64,000 nt of DNA from Fibrobacter succinogenes. Its GTDB lineage: Bacteria > Fibrobacterota > Fibrobacteria > Fibrobacterales > Fibrobacteraceae. Shown piece after piece: positions 36,799-45,265 of this stretch. Within the stretch, counting starts at the first letter, position 1. Every line of letters starts with the position of its first letter. The notes beneath the pieces were generated by a model. The model was given only the letters and a program-made list of their open reading frames with translations, was not told the origin of the DNA and ran no database searches. Where the stretch lies: NCBI GenBank assembly GCA_902794535.1, contig CADBHQ010000011.1:1-64000 (forward strand), written 5' to 3'. The position numbers and the translations under genes are program-made.

Positions 36799-39798
36799 TT
36801 ACCCGAATTTTCCGGAGCGCTGCATGCTCTGGATTTCTTCGATTCCAAGGAGCATGGCGCGGGGTTTGGAGTTGCCCTTGGCAGGGCCACACACGCCGAG
36901 GCTGTAAAGTTGGTCCACAATTTTACCGGCTCGGCTGAATCCCACGCTAAAGTGGCGCTGCACCGCCGAGGTCGAAAGCCCGCGGCATTCGACAGCCCAC
37001 ACGGCCACATCGTAAAGTAGCTTGTCGAGCTTGCCCAAGTCCTTGGCTCCGCCCTCGCCGTCTTCGTCGCTTTCACCGTCGCTGACGTCGAACGATTCCA
37101 CCTGCGGGTAGAACACATTCTGGTCGGAGCAGGCATCGGCAAGTTTTTCGGCTTCTTCGTCGCTCAAGAAGGCGCCATGAACACGAACCGGTTCCGGATC
37201 ATTCACAGCCTTGTAAAGCATGTCGCCACGGCCCAGGAGCTTTTCGGCGCCGGCATGGTCCATGACCGTGCGGGCGTCAATCTGAGAGGCCACCTTGAAG
37301 CTGATACGAGTCGGCAAGTTCGCCTTGATAATACCGGTAATCACCTTCACAGAGGGGCGCTGCGTTGCAAGCACAAGGTGAATGCCCACGGCACGAGCCT
37401 TTGCGGCAAGGCGCGCCACGTTCTTTTCAATTTCCTTTCCGGCAACCATCATCAGGTCTGCCATTTCATCGATAATCACCACGATGAATGCCATGCGGTG
37501 ACCGCGGTCTTCTTCGGGCACTTCGTCGGGCAACTCGCCCGCTTCAAACTTGGCGTTAAAGCCACCAATGTTACGCACCTTTGCAGCCGCCAGAACTTCG
37601 GTTCTGCGATCCATTTCATAGCATAGCCACTGCAACGCCTGAATCGCAATTTCGGGCTTGGTAATCACCGGAGCCAGCAGGTGCGGGATGTTTTCGTACA
37701 TCTTGAGTTCCACCGCCTTCGGGTCCACCAAAATCATGCGGAGTTCGTCAGGAGTCTTACTGAAAAGCATCGACGCCATGAGCGCGTTAATGCACACGGA
37801 CTTACCGGAACCTGTCTGACCTGCAATCAGCAAGTGCGGGGCCTTGGCCAAGTCCATCGTGAACGCTTCGCCGGTAATGTCTTTACCGAGAGCTACCAGA
37901 ATTTTTTCAGGCGAGGGCTTGAACTTTTCGCTCTGGAATACATCGAGACTGTACACCGTCTGGAACTTGCGATTCGGAATTTCGATACCGACGGCAGCCT
38001 TGCCCGGAATCGGGGCCAGAATGCGCACCGATGAAACGCGGAGCGGGAGCGCCAAATCTTCTTGCAAAGCAGAGAATCGGCTGACCTTCATGCCCGGGCC
38101 CGGTTCCACTTCAAAGCGAGTAATCATGGGGCCCGTTTCGCAACCGATTACGCGACCCTTCACCTTGAAGTTTTCAAGCTTTTCTTCGAGCATCTTGCCG
38201 ATGGCGTTCAATTCTTCTTCGCTGTAATCGGCCGTCTGCGGCTCATGTTCTTCTAGAATATCGCTAATCGCAGGCACCTTGTATTCGTCGTAAACCGTCG
38301 TCGGGTCACGTTGCGGAATCGGGGCAGCCTTCATACCCGCAGTCGATGTACCACTCGGTACCGCTCCAATCGAAGCACCCAGCGTTTCGTCCGGCATTTC
38401 AGGAACTTCGCCCACATCGTCGGCGCCATAAACTTCAGGCACAAACGTTTCATCGTCAGCAGCCCCATCGCCGCCGAGCAAATCTTCGGCGTTAAACGAG
38501 GCTTGCGTTGGCTTGCCTGCCATCACCGTGCGTTCGTCTGCAGGAACCTGCGTCATAGATCTTTGCGTAGCACCCTTTGCAGCAGGCATTGTTCCTGTCG
38601 GCATCGGAGCGGCTACCGTACGCATTGCCATAGAACCCGTTACCGGAGCACCTTCGCGGCGCACATCACCCTTCACCTGCATACGGCCACGGTGATCTTT
38701 TTCCCATGCAATCAAGTCGCGAGCACGCTTGAGGGCCGCAATCTTGTCCTTGACTTCCACAATTTCAAGAGCGTTCATCTTGCCGCCATTCTGGCGCAAG
38801 TAATCTTCGAGCCTGCGAATTTCGGGATCTTCGTCCAGATTGTACCCGCCTACCCCATTATTCGTAGAATCCGGGAGAGTTTCCGCCACCTCTTTGGCGC
38901 GGCGCGGCGTCATCGTCTGCAAAACTTCATCCGGAAGGTTCGGCACTTCATCTGTGGTTCCGTTCAGGCTGAATTCATCGTCCATCCAGTTGCTACGGCC
39001 ATTAAACGGAGTCACCTTGTTCTTGCGACGAATCTTGAATCCATCGGGCCTGATATTCACCGTGTTGTCGTCCATGTAAACACCACGCGGAAGCCCGCCC
39101 AAATCCATATTGGTCTGCACTTGAGGCATGCGGCGCGTATCTACAGGTTCATAAACTTCGCCTTCAACAGGTTCCCTTTTCTTAAATACAGACTTAAACC
39201 AATTGGTCGTCTGAACCACAAACTTGAAATGTCTCGGACGCAGCCCAAACGCAATCACCAGAATCATGGCAATCACAACCAGCGATATCGCAAGCGGCAT
39301 CAACAGGGATTTTCCGAAAACCGGCACCGCCACAAACTGGTTAAAGAACTGTCCAAAAGCACCGCCAGCCTGAATCAAGGCTTCTTTAGAAACCTTCACC
39401 TCGCCATAATTGCGAAGCGAGAACAAGAACGAAAATACAACAGACAATAGCGAAAGTCCGACAGCGTAACGAACAAAACGCGCACGCCTAGAAACAGACA
39501 CAAGGGCAGCGCCCCACAGCACAAGTGCCGACGACACAATCAAAGACGGCACGCGGCCAAACACAAACGCAAGCGCATCGGGGAACATTTTGCCCAAGTA
39601 GGGGCCTAAAAAGTTTTCTTTCACTCCGCTGTAGGCAGAACAAATGCAACCAAGCATCAATATAAGGCCGAATCCAACCAGCGTCCATCCACCAAGAATC
39701 GATCCGAAACCCTGTTCAGACGGAGAAAATTCGTCTTTTTTCGAAGACTTTGAAGTTTTTCCCGCTTTTTTCGAAGATGATTTCTTTTGAGTAGCCAA
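36799..39798 (-). CDS. ftsK: DNA translocase FtsK
   Basis: Septal DNA pump for chromosome dimer resolution and segregation. 999 residues. The first 180 residues hold four or five membrane segments, after a Lys/Ser-rich N-terminus. A low-complexity linker (about 200-540) follows, then the motor: Walker A AGQTGSGKSVCINALMASML (about residues 670-690), Walker B VVIIDEMADLMM and LATQRPS. The last 65 residues form the gamma winged helix (SAVQRHFSVGFSRAGKIVDQ). Translation starts at TTG (39798) behind a strong GGAGG site; no ATG fits. A TATATTTAG box lies about 25 bases upstream. Divergent from the cyclase gene. Confidence 0.96.
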   Translation of the reverse strand: MATQKKSSSKKAGKTSKSSKKDEFSPSEQGFGSILGGWTLVGFGLILMLGCICSAYSGVKENFLGPYLGKMFPDALAFVFGRVPSLIVSSALVLWGAALVSVSRRARFVRYAVGLSLLSVVFSFLFSLRNYGEVKVSKEALIQAGGAFGQFFNQFVAVPVFGKSLLMPLAISLVVIAMILVIAFGLRPRHFKFVVQTTNWFKSVFKKREPVEGEVYEPVDTRRMPQVQTNMDLGGLPRGVYMDDNTVNIRPDGFKIRRKNKVTPFNGRSNWMDDEFSLNGTTDEVPNLPDEVLQTMTPRRAKEVAETLPDSTNNGVGGYNLDEDPEIRRLEDYLRQNGGKMNALEIVEVKDKIAALKRARDLIAWEKDHRGRMQVKGDVRREGAPVTGSMAMRTVAAPMPTGTMPAAKGATQRSMTQVPADERTVMAGKPTQASFNAEDLLGGDGAADDETFVPEVYGADDVGEVPEMPDETLGASIGAVPSGTSTAGMKAAPIPQRDPTTVYDEYKVPAISDILEEHEPQTADYSEEELNAIGKMLEEKLENFKVKGRVIGCETGPMITRFEVEPGPGMKVSRFSALQEDLALPLRVSSVRILAPIPGKAAVGIEIPNRKFQTVYSLDVFQSEKFKPSPEKILVALGKDITGEAFTMDLAKAPHLLIAGQTGSGKSVCINALMASMLFSKTPDELRMILVDPKAVELKMYENIPHLLAPVITKPEIAIQALQWLCYEMDRRTEVLAAAKVRNIGGFNAKFEAGELPDEVPEEDRGHRMAFIVVIIDEMADLMMVAGKEIEKNVARLAAKARAVGIHLVLATQRPSVKVITGIIKANLPTRISFKVASQIDARTVMDHAGAEKLLGRGDMLYKAVNDPEPVRVHGAFLSDEEAEKLADACSDQNVFYPQVESFDVSDGESDEDGEGGAKDLGKLDKLLYDVAVWAVECRGLSTSAVQRHFSVGFSRAGKIVDQLYSLGVCGPAKGNSKPRAMLLGIEEIQSMQRSGKFG

Positions 39799-39836
39799 AA
39801 TGCCTCCGCAAGTACCCCCTAAATATAGTATTATAT

Positions 39837-39844
39837 TATCTTTC
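39837..39844 (+). promoter_or_regulatory. TATCTTTC box, 4 bases before cyclase ATG
   Basis: TATCTTTC, TATT, ATG. There is no Shine-Dalgarno in the 20 bases upstream. Same arrangement as other leaderless candidates. Confidence 0.5.
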
Positions 39845-39848
39845 TATT

Positions 39849-42800
39849 ATGCAAATAAAGTTTTCTAAAAAGATTAAGAAAGTTTTATCCGGCTTCTCCA
39901 TATCAGCCGTTATTGTTTTGATTATCCTTATTTTGGGTAGTACGCAAAACGATATTCAAGGCTCTACCCGCAATGGTGCCGAATCTTTGGAAAACATTTT
40001 TTACGATTTATTTTTTAAAGCCGCAACTCATTCCGACAAAGCAGATGACGAAGAAGAAAGTTCCACTCACAGAAGAGTTTCCATTAGCGACAGCCTAGAC
40101 CCGAACATTTACATTGTTGACATTGACGAAGCTTCTCTTACCAAATTGGGCAACTACAACGAATGGGACCGTTCCATTCACGCAAAAGTCATCAAGAACT
40201 TGAGCGAAGGCGGCGCATCGGCAATCAGTTTCGATATCTTGTTCAAGAGCGCTGATTTCGGCAAGCAAAAAACAAATCAAGTCGTAAACGTTCTCAAGAA
40301 TATTACCCCCGACGCCGAAGTCGACTCGCTGTACCCCTCTCTACTCGCCAGCTACAATTTCGATTCCATGCTTGTCAGCTCCGTCAAGGAAAGCGGAAAC
40401 ACCATCGTCTGCTACATGTTTGACGACCGCAAATCCTACAAACATGCCTCGCAATGGATTCCCCTGAGCACGCAAGAACGCGCAGATGCCATCGGCTATA
40501 CATCTGTATTCGACACCACTCAAGTAGACCAAATTGACGAAATCGAAGCCAAGGACCTGCTCGATAATATTTTCCCCGAACTTGCCCAAGCGGGAGCCAA
40601 ATTCGGCTCCGTAAACGCCTACCCCGATAACGACGGTGTTGTCCGTAAAGTTTCAATGCTTTACCGCTATCCCAATCCAACACTTGACATTATCCCCCTC
40701 CTCGACACAACCATTGCAGCCGACAAAAAGCGATACGAAGCGGTTATCAATGGCGATGGCCGAAACTACGTGTATTCTACCATGTCGCTCATGACTATCT
40801 TGCACCTGTTCCACAGGGATCCTAAAGATGTCATTATTAAAATGGGGCAATACATCGATGTGGGCAAACCTTTCGGCATTTACCGCGATTCTAACGGTAC
40901 TTACCACACGACCTACCCGAATTTCAGCTATTACATGTTCCAGCAACTTCGCGAAACCTTGGCCGAAAAGAAAATCCAGTCCAAGGCAAGCGAAGACAAT
41001 ATTGAAGTTTCGCACAAGGTCTTTGCCCGCAAAAACGAAGCCGGCAAAATTCTCCTGGAACTTTCCAATGGCGGCACAAGTAGCGCCCTAGACGAAGAAG
41101 ATTCCAAGACGCTGATGAGCGTCACTCTAGACAAGCTCGCCGCCCTCGAAGACAAAGAAACCGTAAGCCTCGACAAACAACACTTCATTCGAAAAGACGA
41201 AGACGACGGCGAATTCTACCAAATTGTAAGAAAGCCCTCTGACGACGAAGAAGAGGAAGACGATGACGAAACCATCGACTTTACCGAAAGCGTCATCAAG
41301 ACATTAATTTTCTATAAAGACACCCTCCAGCGCATGCCCGCAGGCAAAGAAATCATTTTGTCCCTCGACATGCAAATCAACTACAACAAGGCTACCAAAA
41401 AATGGAGATCGAACCAGGCGATTCTTTCGAACGACGTGATTCGAGATATCCAGGCCGCCAGCGACGAAGCCATCAACAATCTAAAGCCCGGCGAAGAACT
41501 CCGATTCGGAAAAGTCAAGCGCATTCCTATTGATATACACGGTCGCTACCAAGTCAAGTATAAAGGCCGCTACAACGAAATCAGCAACAGACGATTCCAG
41601 CATTTGTCTTACTACGACGTTTACAAGGGACGCGTCGACAACCTGTTCTATCAAGGCAAGATTTTCATTCTCGGTTCTGCCGCGGCGGCTCTATTCGACT
41701 TTGTGCCAGGTCCGCACGAAGAAAACTACCCCGCCGTGCTGATTCACGCCACCATTATCAAGAACATTCTTGCTGACGATTACCTCGTCACCCTGAGCGA
41801 AAAGAAACAACAGATTATCGTTATTCTTCTCGCATTGCTTTGCCTGTTCATCGGCCTTTACTTCAAAAGCTACATTTCTGTCGCCCTCTCACTATTCTTG
41901 ATGTGCGTATACACGCATATCGCCTTCAAGTACTTCCAGAGCGGCATTTACATTGGCGTTTCAAAGCAACTGCTCGCCATGTTGCTGACCAATATTACAG
42001 CCTTGGTGGTGCAATTCTACTTCGAAAACAAAGAAAAAAGCTTTATCAACAACGCCTTCAAACAATACATATCGCCTGAATTGATCGACGCCATGGTGAA
42101 CAACGAAATCATGCCGACCCTCGGTGGCGAAAAGTCGAACATTACCGCCTACTTCACCGACATCGCAAGCTTCTCGACCTTCTCAGAAAAGATTGGCGAC
42201 CCGAGTAAGTTGGTTGAACTGTTGAACGAATATCTAACCGCCATGACAGACACCTTGTTAAGCAACAAGGGTACGCTCGACAAATACGAAGGCGACGCCA
42301 TTATCGCATTCTTCGGAGCTCCGATGCCTCTGGAAAACCACGCGCAGAACGCTTGCGAAACGGCTGTCGACATGCAGAGAAGGCTTATGCGACTGCGCCG
42401 CAAATGGAGTCACGAAGGCAACAAGTGGCCCACAGTCGTGCACAACATGCACATGCGCATTGGCATTAACTCCGGCGACATCGTGACAGGAAACATGGGT
42501 TCTACCATGCGTAAGAACTACACCATGATGGGCGACGCCGTGAACCTTGCCGCACGTCTTGAAAGTGCTGCCAAGCAGTACGGCGCCTACATTCAGATTA
42601 GCGAAGACACGCAAAAGAATCTGGAAGAAGGATACTTCATTTACCGTTCGCTCGATACCATCCGCGTGATTGGTAAGAGCCAACCTGTAAAGACTTTCGA
42701 ACTGCTAGAAAAGAGCGGTTGCGAAAACGAAGCCACTCTAAAGGAACTCGTAGGCATTTGGGAAAAGGCTCGCGCGTGCTACCTGAACATGCAATGGGAC

Positions 42801-42980
42801 GAAGCAATCGAACTGTTCCAGCAATGCCTTGAAATCGAGCCGCATCACCCCGACCGAGATCCGGGCAGTAAGACCACACCGTCGCATGTGTACATCAAGC
42901 GCTGCGAAGCATACAAAACAACCCCGCCTGTCGCAGAAGGCGAGGTATGGGACGGCGTATTCACCGCTACTGAGAAATAG
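39849..42980 (+). CDS. CHASE2-domain class III adenylate/guanylate cyclase
   Basis: 1043 residues. One N-terminal membrane helix (about 15-33) precedes a large extracytoplasmic CHASE2 sensor (about 75-640; IYIVDIDEASLTKLG, then AISFDILF). The sensor contains an acidic insert (DEEEEDDDETID, about residue 465). Three membrane helices lie at about 655-725. The catalytic domain (about 760-950) has AYFTDIASFSTFSE and KYEGDAIIAFFG with both metal Asp residues, and the substrate loop YTMMGDAVNLAARLES. A TPR-like tail follows. It should make cAMP or cGMP in response to an envelope signal; the nucleotide is not certain. Ends 4 bases from convergent panC. Confidence 0.92.
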   Translation: MQIKFSKKIKKVLSGFSISAVIVLIILILGSTQNDIQGSTRNGAESLENIFYDLFFKAATHSDKADDEEESSTHRRVSISDSLDPNIYIVDIDEASLTKLGNYNEWDRSIHAKVIKNLSEGGASAISFDILFKSADFGKQKTNQVVNVLKNITPDAEVDSLYPSLLASYNFDSMLVSSVKESGNTIVCYMFDDRKSYKHASQWIPLSTQERADAIGYTSVFDTTQVDQIDEIEAKDLLDNIFPELAQAGAKFGSVNAYPDNDGVVRKVSMLYRYPNPTLDIIPLLDTTIAADKKRYEAVINGDGRNYVYSTMSLMTILHLFHRDPKDVIIKMGQYIDVGKPFGIYRDSNGTYHTTYPNFSYYMFQQLRETLAEKKIQSKASEDNIEVSHKVFARKNEAGKILLELSNGGTSSALDEEDSKTLMSVTLDKLAALEDKETVSLDKQHFIRKDEDDGEFYQIVRKPSDDEEEEDDDETIDFTESVIKTLIFYKDTLQRMPAGKEIILSLDMQINYNKATKKWRSNQAILSNDVIRDIQAASDEAINNLKPGEELRFGKVKRIPIDIHGRYQVKYKGRYNEISNRRFQHLSYYDVYKGRVDNLFYQGKIFILGSAAAALFDFVPGPHEENYPAVLIHATIIKNILADDYLVTLSEKKQQIIVILLALLCLFIGLYFKSYISVALSLFLMCVYTHIAFKYFQSGIYIGVSKQLLAMLLTNITALVVQFYFENKEKSFINNAFKQYISPELIDAMVNNEIMPTLGGEKSNITAYFTDIASFSTFSEKIGDPSKLVELLNEYLTAMTDTLLSNKGTLDKYEGDAIIAFFGAPMPLENHAQNACETAVDMQRRLMRLRRKWSHEGNKWPTVVHNMHMRIGINSGDIVTGNMGSTMRKNYTMMGDAVNLAARLESAAKQYGAYIQISEDTQKNLEEGYFIYRSLDTIRVIGKSQPVKTFELLEKSGCENEATLKELVGIWEKARACYLNMQWDEAIELFQQCLEIEPHHPDRDPGSKTTPSHVYIKRCEAYKTTPPVAEGEVWDGVFTATEK

Positions 42981-42983
42981 CGG

Positions 42984-43835
42984 CTAGTTTAATTCGATGT
43001 TGTCGATCAGGCGTGTCTTTCCGAAGAAGGCAGCCACCAGAATCACGACCTTGTCTTCGGCTCCCAGGATTCCTGCGAACTTCTGGAGGTTCTTCTGGTT
43101 TACGAGTTCGACAAACTGCACAATACCATGTGCGCCCAGAATGGACTTCAGCACGATATCGCGAATCTTGCTGACTGCGCGTTCGCCCTTTTCATAGGCT
43201 TCCTTAGCCTGCTTCAGACCTGCGCTAATCGACAAGGCATTTGCGCGTTCTTCGTCGGTCAAGTATTCGTTACGGCTCGAAAGGGCAAGGCCCGATTCTT
43301 CGCGAACAATCTTCACGCGGTGAATCTGGATGTCGAAATTCAAATCCTTCACCATGCGTTCAATCAAGAACACCTGCTGATAATCCTTTTCGCCAAAGTA
43401 AGCGTGATTACAGCCCGAAATCAAGAACAGCTTAGAAACAACCGTGAGCACACCGCGGAAATGACCAGGGCGATAAGCACCACAATACAGGCTTTCAAGA
43501 GTTTCATCGCGCACAAGCGTCAGCGGGTCGCCATCGGGGTACATTTCAGCAACACTCGGAGCAAATACGTAATCGGCACCCAATGATTCGGCAAGCTTAG
43601 CATCTGCTTCCAAGCGCTTGGGGTACTTATCCAAATCCTCGTTTTTACCAAACTGGATCGGATTCAGGAACACGCTGACAACCGTCACATCGCATTCCTT
43701 GACAGATTCCTTAATCAATGCACCATGTCCGGCATGCAGGGCTCCCATGGTGGGAACAAGCCCGATGGATTTGCCTTGCTTTGCAAGGGGTTTGATGATT
43801 TGACGAAGAGAATCAACAGTAGTTACGATTTGCAT
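42984..43835 (-). CDS. panC: Pantothenate synthetase
   Basis: ATP-dependent ligation of pantoate and beta-alanine, giving vitamin B5. 283 residues. The motifs VPTMGALHAGHGALI (HxGH nucleotide site), NPIQFGKNEDLDKYP, FGEKDYQQVFLI and ALSSRNEYL are complete. The ATG overlaps the stop of the kinase gene upstream by one base (TAATG). Last gene of the folK / deoxynucleoside kinase / panC operon. panB and panD are not in the window. Confidence 0.97.
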   Translation of the reverse strand: MQIVTTVDSLRQIIKPLAKQGKSIGLVPTMGALHAGHGALIKESVKECDVTVVSVFLNPIQFGKNEDLDKYPKRLEADAKLAESLGADYVFAPSVAEMYPDGDPLTLVRDETLESLYCGAYRPGHFRGVLTVVSKLFLISGCNHAYFGEKDYQQVFLIERMVKDLNFDIQIHRVKIVREESGLALSSRNEYLTDEERANALSISAGLKQAKEAYEKGERAVSKIRDIVLKSILGAHGIVQFVELVNQKNLQKFAGILGAEDKVVILVAAFFGKTRLIDNIELN

Positions 43836-44485
43836 TATTTACCTTCTGGTACAAAATATGTCGTCTGCTTGGGGCATGCGGCAATGGCGTCGAGCACCAA
43901 CTGCAGATGACTTTCGTTGTGGACAAAATCGATATTGTCGGTATTGATGATAAGCACCGGAGCGTACGGATAGTTCCAGAAATAATTGTCGAAACGTTCC
44001 AAAAGACCATTCAGGTAAGAACCTTCAATGGTCTTTTCCATGGCGCGGCCACGGCCATGAATGCGCTTCAAAAGAGTCGGAACCGATGCTTGCAAGTATA
44101 CGACCAAATCGGGCCTCGGAATATCGTGGTTCAAGGCCTTGGCCACCTGATCGTACATGGCGTATTCGCTTTCAGTCAGGTTCTGGGCCGCAAAGATTTG
44201 GTCTTTGTCGTATGTATAGTCGCTAATTAAAAGATCACGGAACAAATCGCTCTGTATGGCAGATTCCTGCAACTGCTTTAAACGGTCAAGCAAGAAGAAC
44301 AGCTGCGTCTGGAATGCGTACGCCTCTTTGTTCTGGTAGAATTTTTCGAGGAACGGGTTTTCCCTGAAGTTTTCTTCGATCAGGGTCGCCTTCCAGCGAT
44401 TTGCGATAATTTCTGCAAGAGAAGTCTTCCCTACACCGATAGCCCCTTCGATGGCCAAAAAATGAACGCCTTTTTCTGTCAGCAT
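43835..44485 (-). CDS. Deoxynucleoside kinase family protein
   Basis: Salvage kinase that phosphorylates deoxyadenosine, deoxyguanosine or deoxycytidine. 216 residues. P-loop AIEGAIGVGKTSLAEIIA is near the N-terminus, then ENPFLEKFY, then the DRY-like segment DLLISDYTYDKDQIFA, and the lid region LLKRIHGRGRAMEK with Arg residues. It lies 1 base after folK and overlaps panC. Which deoxynucleoside is preferred is not readable. Together with dgt and the HAD nucleotidase it gives the window a small dNTP turnover set. Confidence 0.9.
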   Translation of the reverse strand: MLTEKGVHFLAIEGAIGVGKTSLAEIIANRWKATLIEENFRENPFLEKFYQNKEAYAFQTQLFFLLDRLKQLQESAIQSDLFRDLLISDYTYDKDQIFAAQNLTESEYAMYDQVAKALNHDIPRPDLVVYLQASVPTLLKRIHGRGRAMEKTIEGSYLNGLLERFDNYFWNYPYAPVLIINTDNIDFVHNESHLQLVLDAIAACPKQTTYFVPEGK

Positions 44486-44486
44486 A

Positions 44487-44996
44487 TTAGGGTTCCTCCG
44501 AGGTAATGACGCGGAACGGGATTTTTTCTTCTTTTTGCAAAAGGTTAGAAAGAATTTCCTTTACCTTTATTCCAAGCTGGGGATCTTCCCATTCTGGAGC
44601 AATATCGTTCAAGGGCACCAGCACGAACTGGCGGTTTACAATCTGAGGGTGCGGAAGATTCGGTCTTCCTTGATGGACTTCTTTACCAAAGTACAACAAA
44701 TCCAAGTCGATTTCGCGAGAATTCCAATGTCCGCGGGGCTTGCGGCCCAGCACAAACTCAGCGCCCTTCAAGTAATGCAACAGGCGCGTAGACGTTCCCG
44801 AATACCAGAAACTCACGACTTGATTGAAATAGGGACCCTGGCCCGCCGGTCCTACCGGTGGAGTTTCGTAAATGGGACTTTCTAGCCACCCGCCCGCAGC
44901 AATTTTGCGGAGCATCTCGCGACCCTCGTTCAAGTGTTTTGAACGATCGGGGAGGTTTGAGCCCAAGGCAACAAAAACTCTTTCTAAAGAATCCAC
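44487..44996 (-). CDS. folK: 2-amino-4-hydroxy-6-hydroxymethyldihydropteridine diphosphokinase
   Basis: Pyrophosphorylates 6-hydroxymethyl-dihydropterin in folate synthesis. 169 residues. VFVALGSNLPDR begins the fold; YETPPVGPAGQGPYFNQVV (about residues 45-63) and GHWNSREIDLDLLYFG carry the pterin and Mg sites. LPHPQIVNRQFVLVPL is also present. The start is GTG at 44996; a TATATTTT box lies 5 bases before it and no ribosome site is visible. First gene of an operon with the deoxynucleoside kinase and panC. Confidence 0.95.
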   Translation of the reverse strand: MDSLERVFVALGSNLPDRSKHLNEGREMLRKIAAGGWLESPIYETPPVGPAGQGPYFNQVVSFWYSGTSTRLLHYLKGAEFVLGRKPRGHWNSREIDLDLLYFGKEVHQGRPNLPHPQIVNRQFVLVPLNDIAPEWEDPQLGIKVKEILSNLLQKEEKIPFRVITSEEP

Positions 44997-45001
44997 GAAA
45001 T

Positions 45002-45009
45002 AAAATATA
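45002..45009 (-). promoter_or_regulatory. TATATTTT box, 5 bases before folK GTG
   Basis: Minus-strand TATATTTT, ATTTC, GTG. A leaderless GTG start is inferred. Confidence 0.5.
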
Positions 45010-45136
45010 GATATTCAAAAATGTCATTTTTAAAGCAAAAACCAAAAACCAAACTGCCACAGGCGGTTTCAACCATCTACTCGGGCTGTCCAAAAATTTT
45101 TTCTTGAAAAAGGGCGTTTTTCCGTGACAAAATCAT

Positions 45137-45153
45137 TTTTTTTAGTTATTTTA
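45137..45153 (+). promoter_or_regulatory. Shared 17-base motif upstream of rho
   Basis: TTTTTTTAGTTATTTTA, also found exactly at 56098-56114 before the pentapeptide-repeat gene. It begins about 130 bases before the rho start. The rest of the 270-base folK-rho gap shows no gene or clear hairpin. It could be a strong-promoter core or an upstream element. Confidence 0.4.
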
Positions 45154-45265
45154 TCGAGGCCCGTGACATATTATTGGTCAAAAGATTCGACCTGGGCATT
45201 ATCCAACTACATTAACGTAATTAACTAACAATCATTTTCATTTATTAATTCAATAGGACACCATC

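Noticed and set aside
29000-36900. Mobile element carrying the NRPS cluster
   Set aside because: No transposase, integrase, flanking tRNA or clear terminal repeats were found despite the A/T-rich composition.
38311-39450. 379-codon Arg/His-rich plus-strand frame
   Set aside because: Antisense to the ftsK linker and membrane region; composition is that of a shadow frame.
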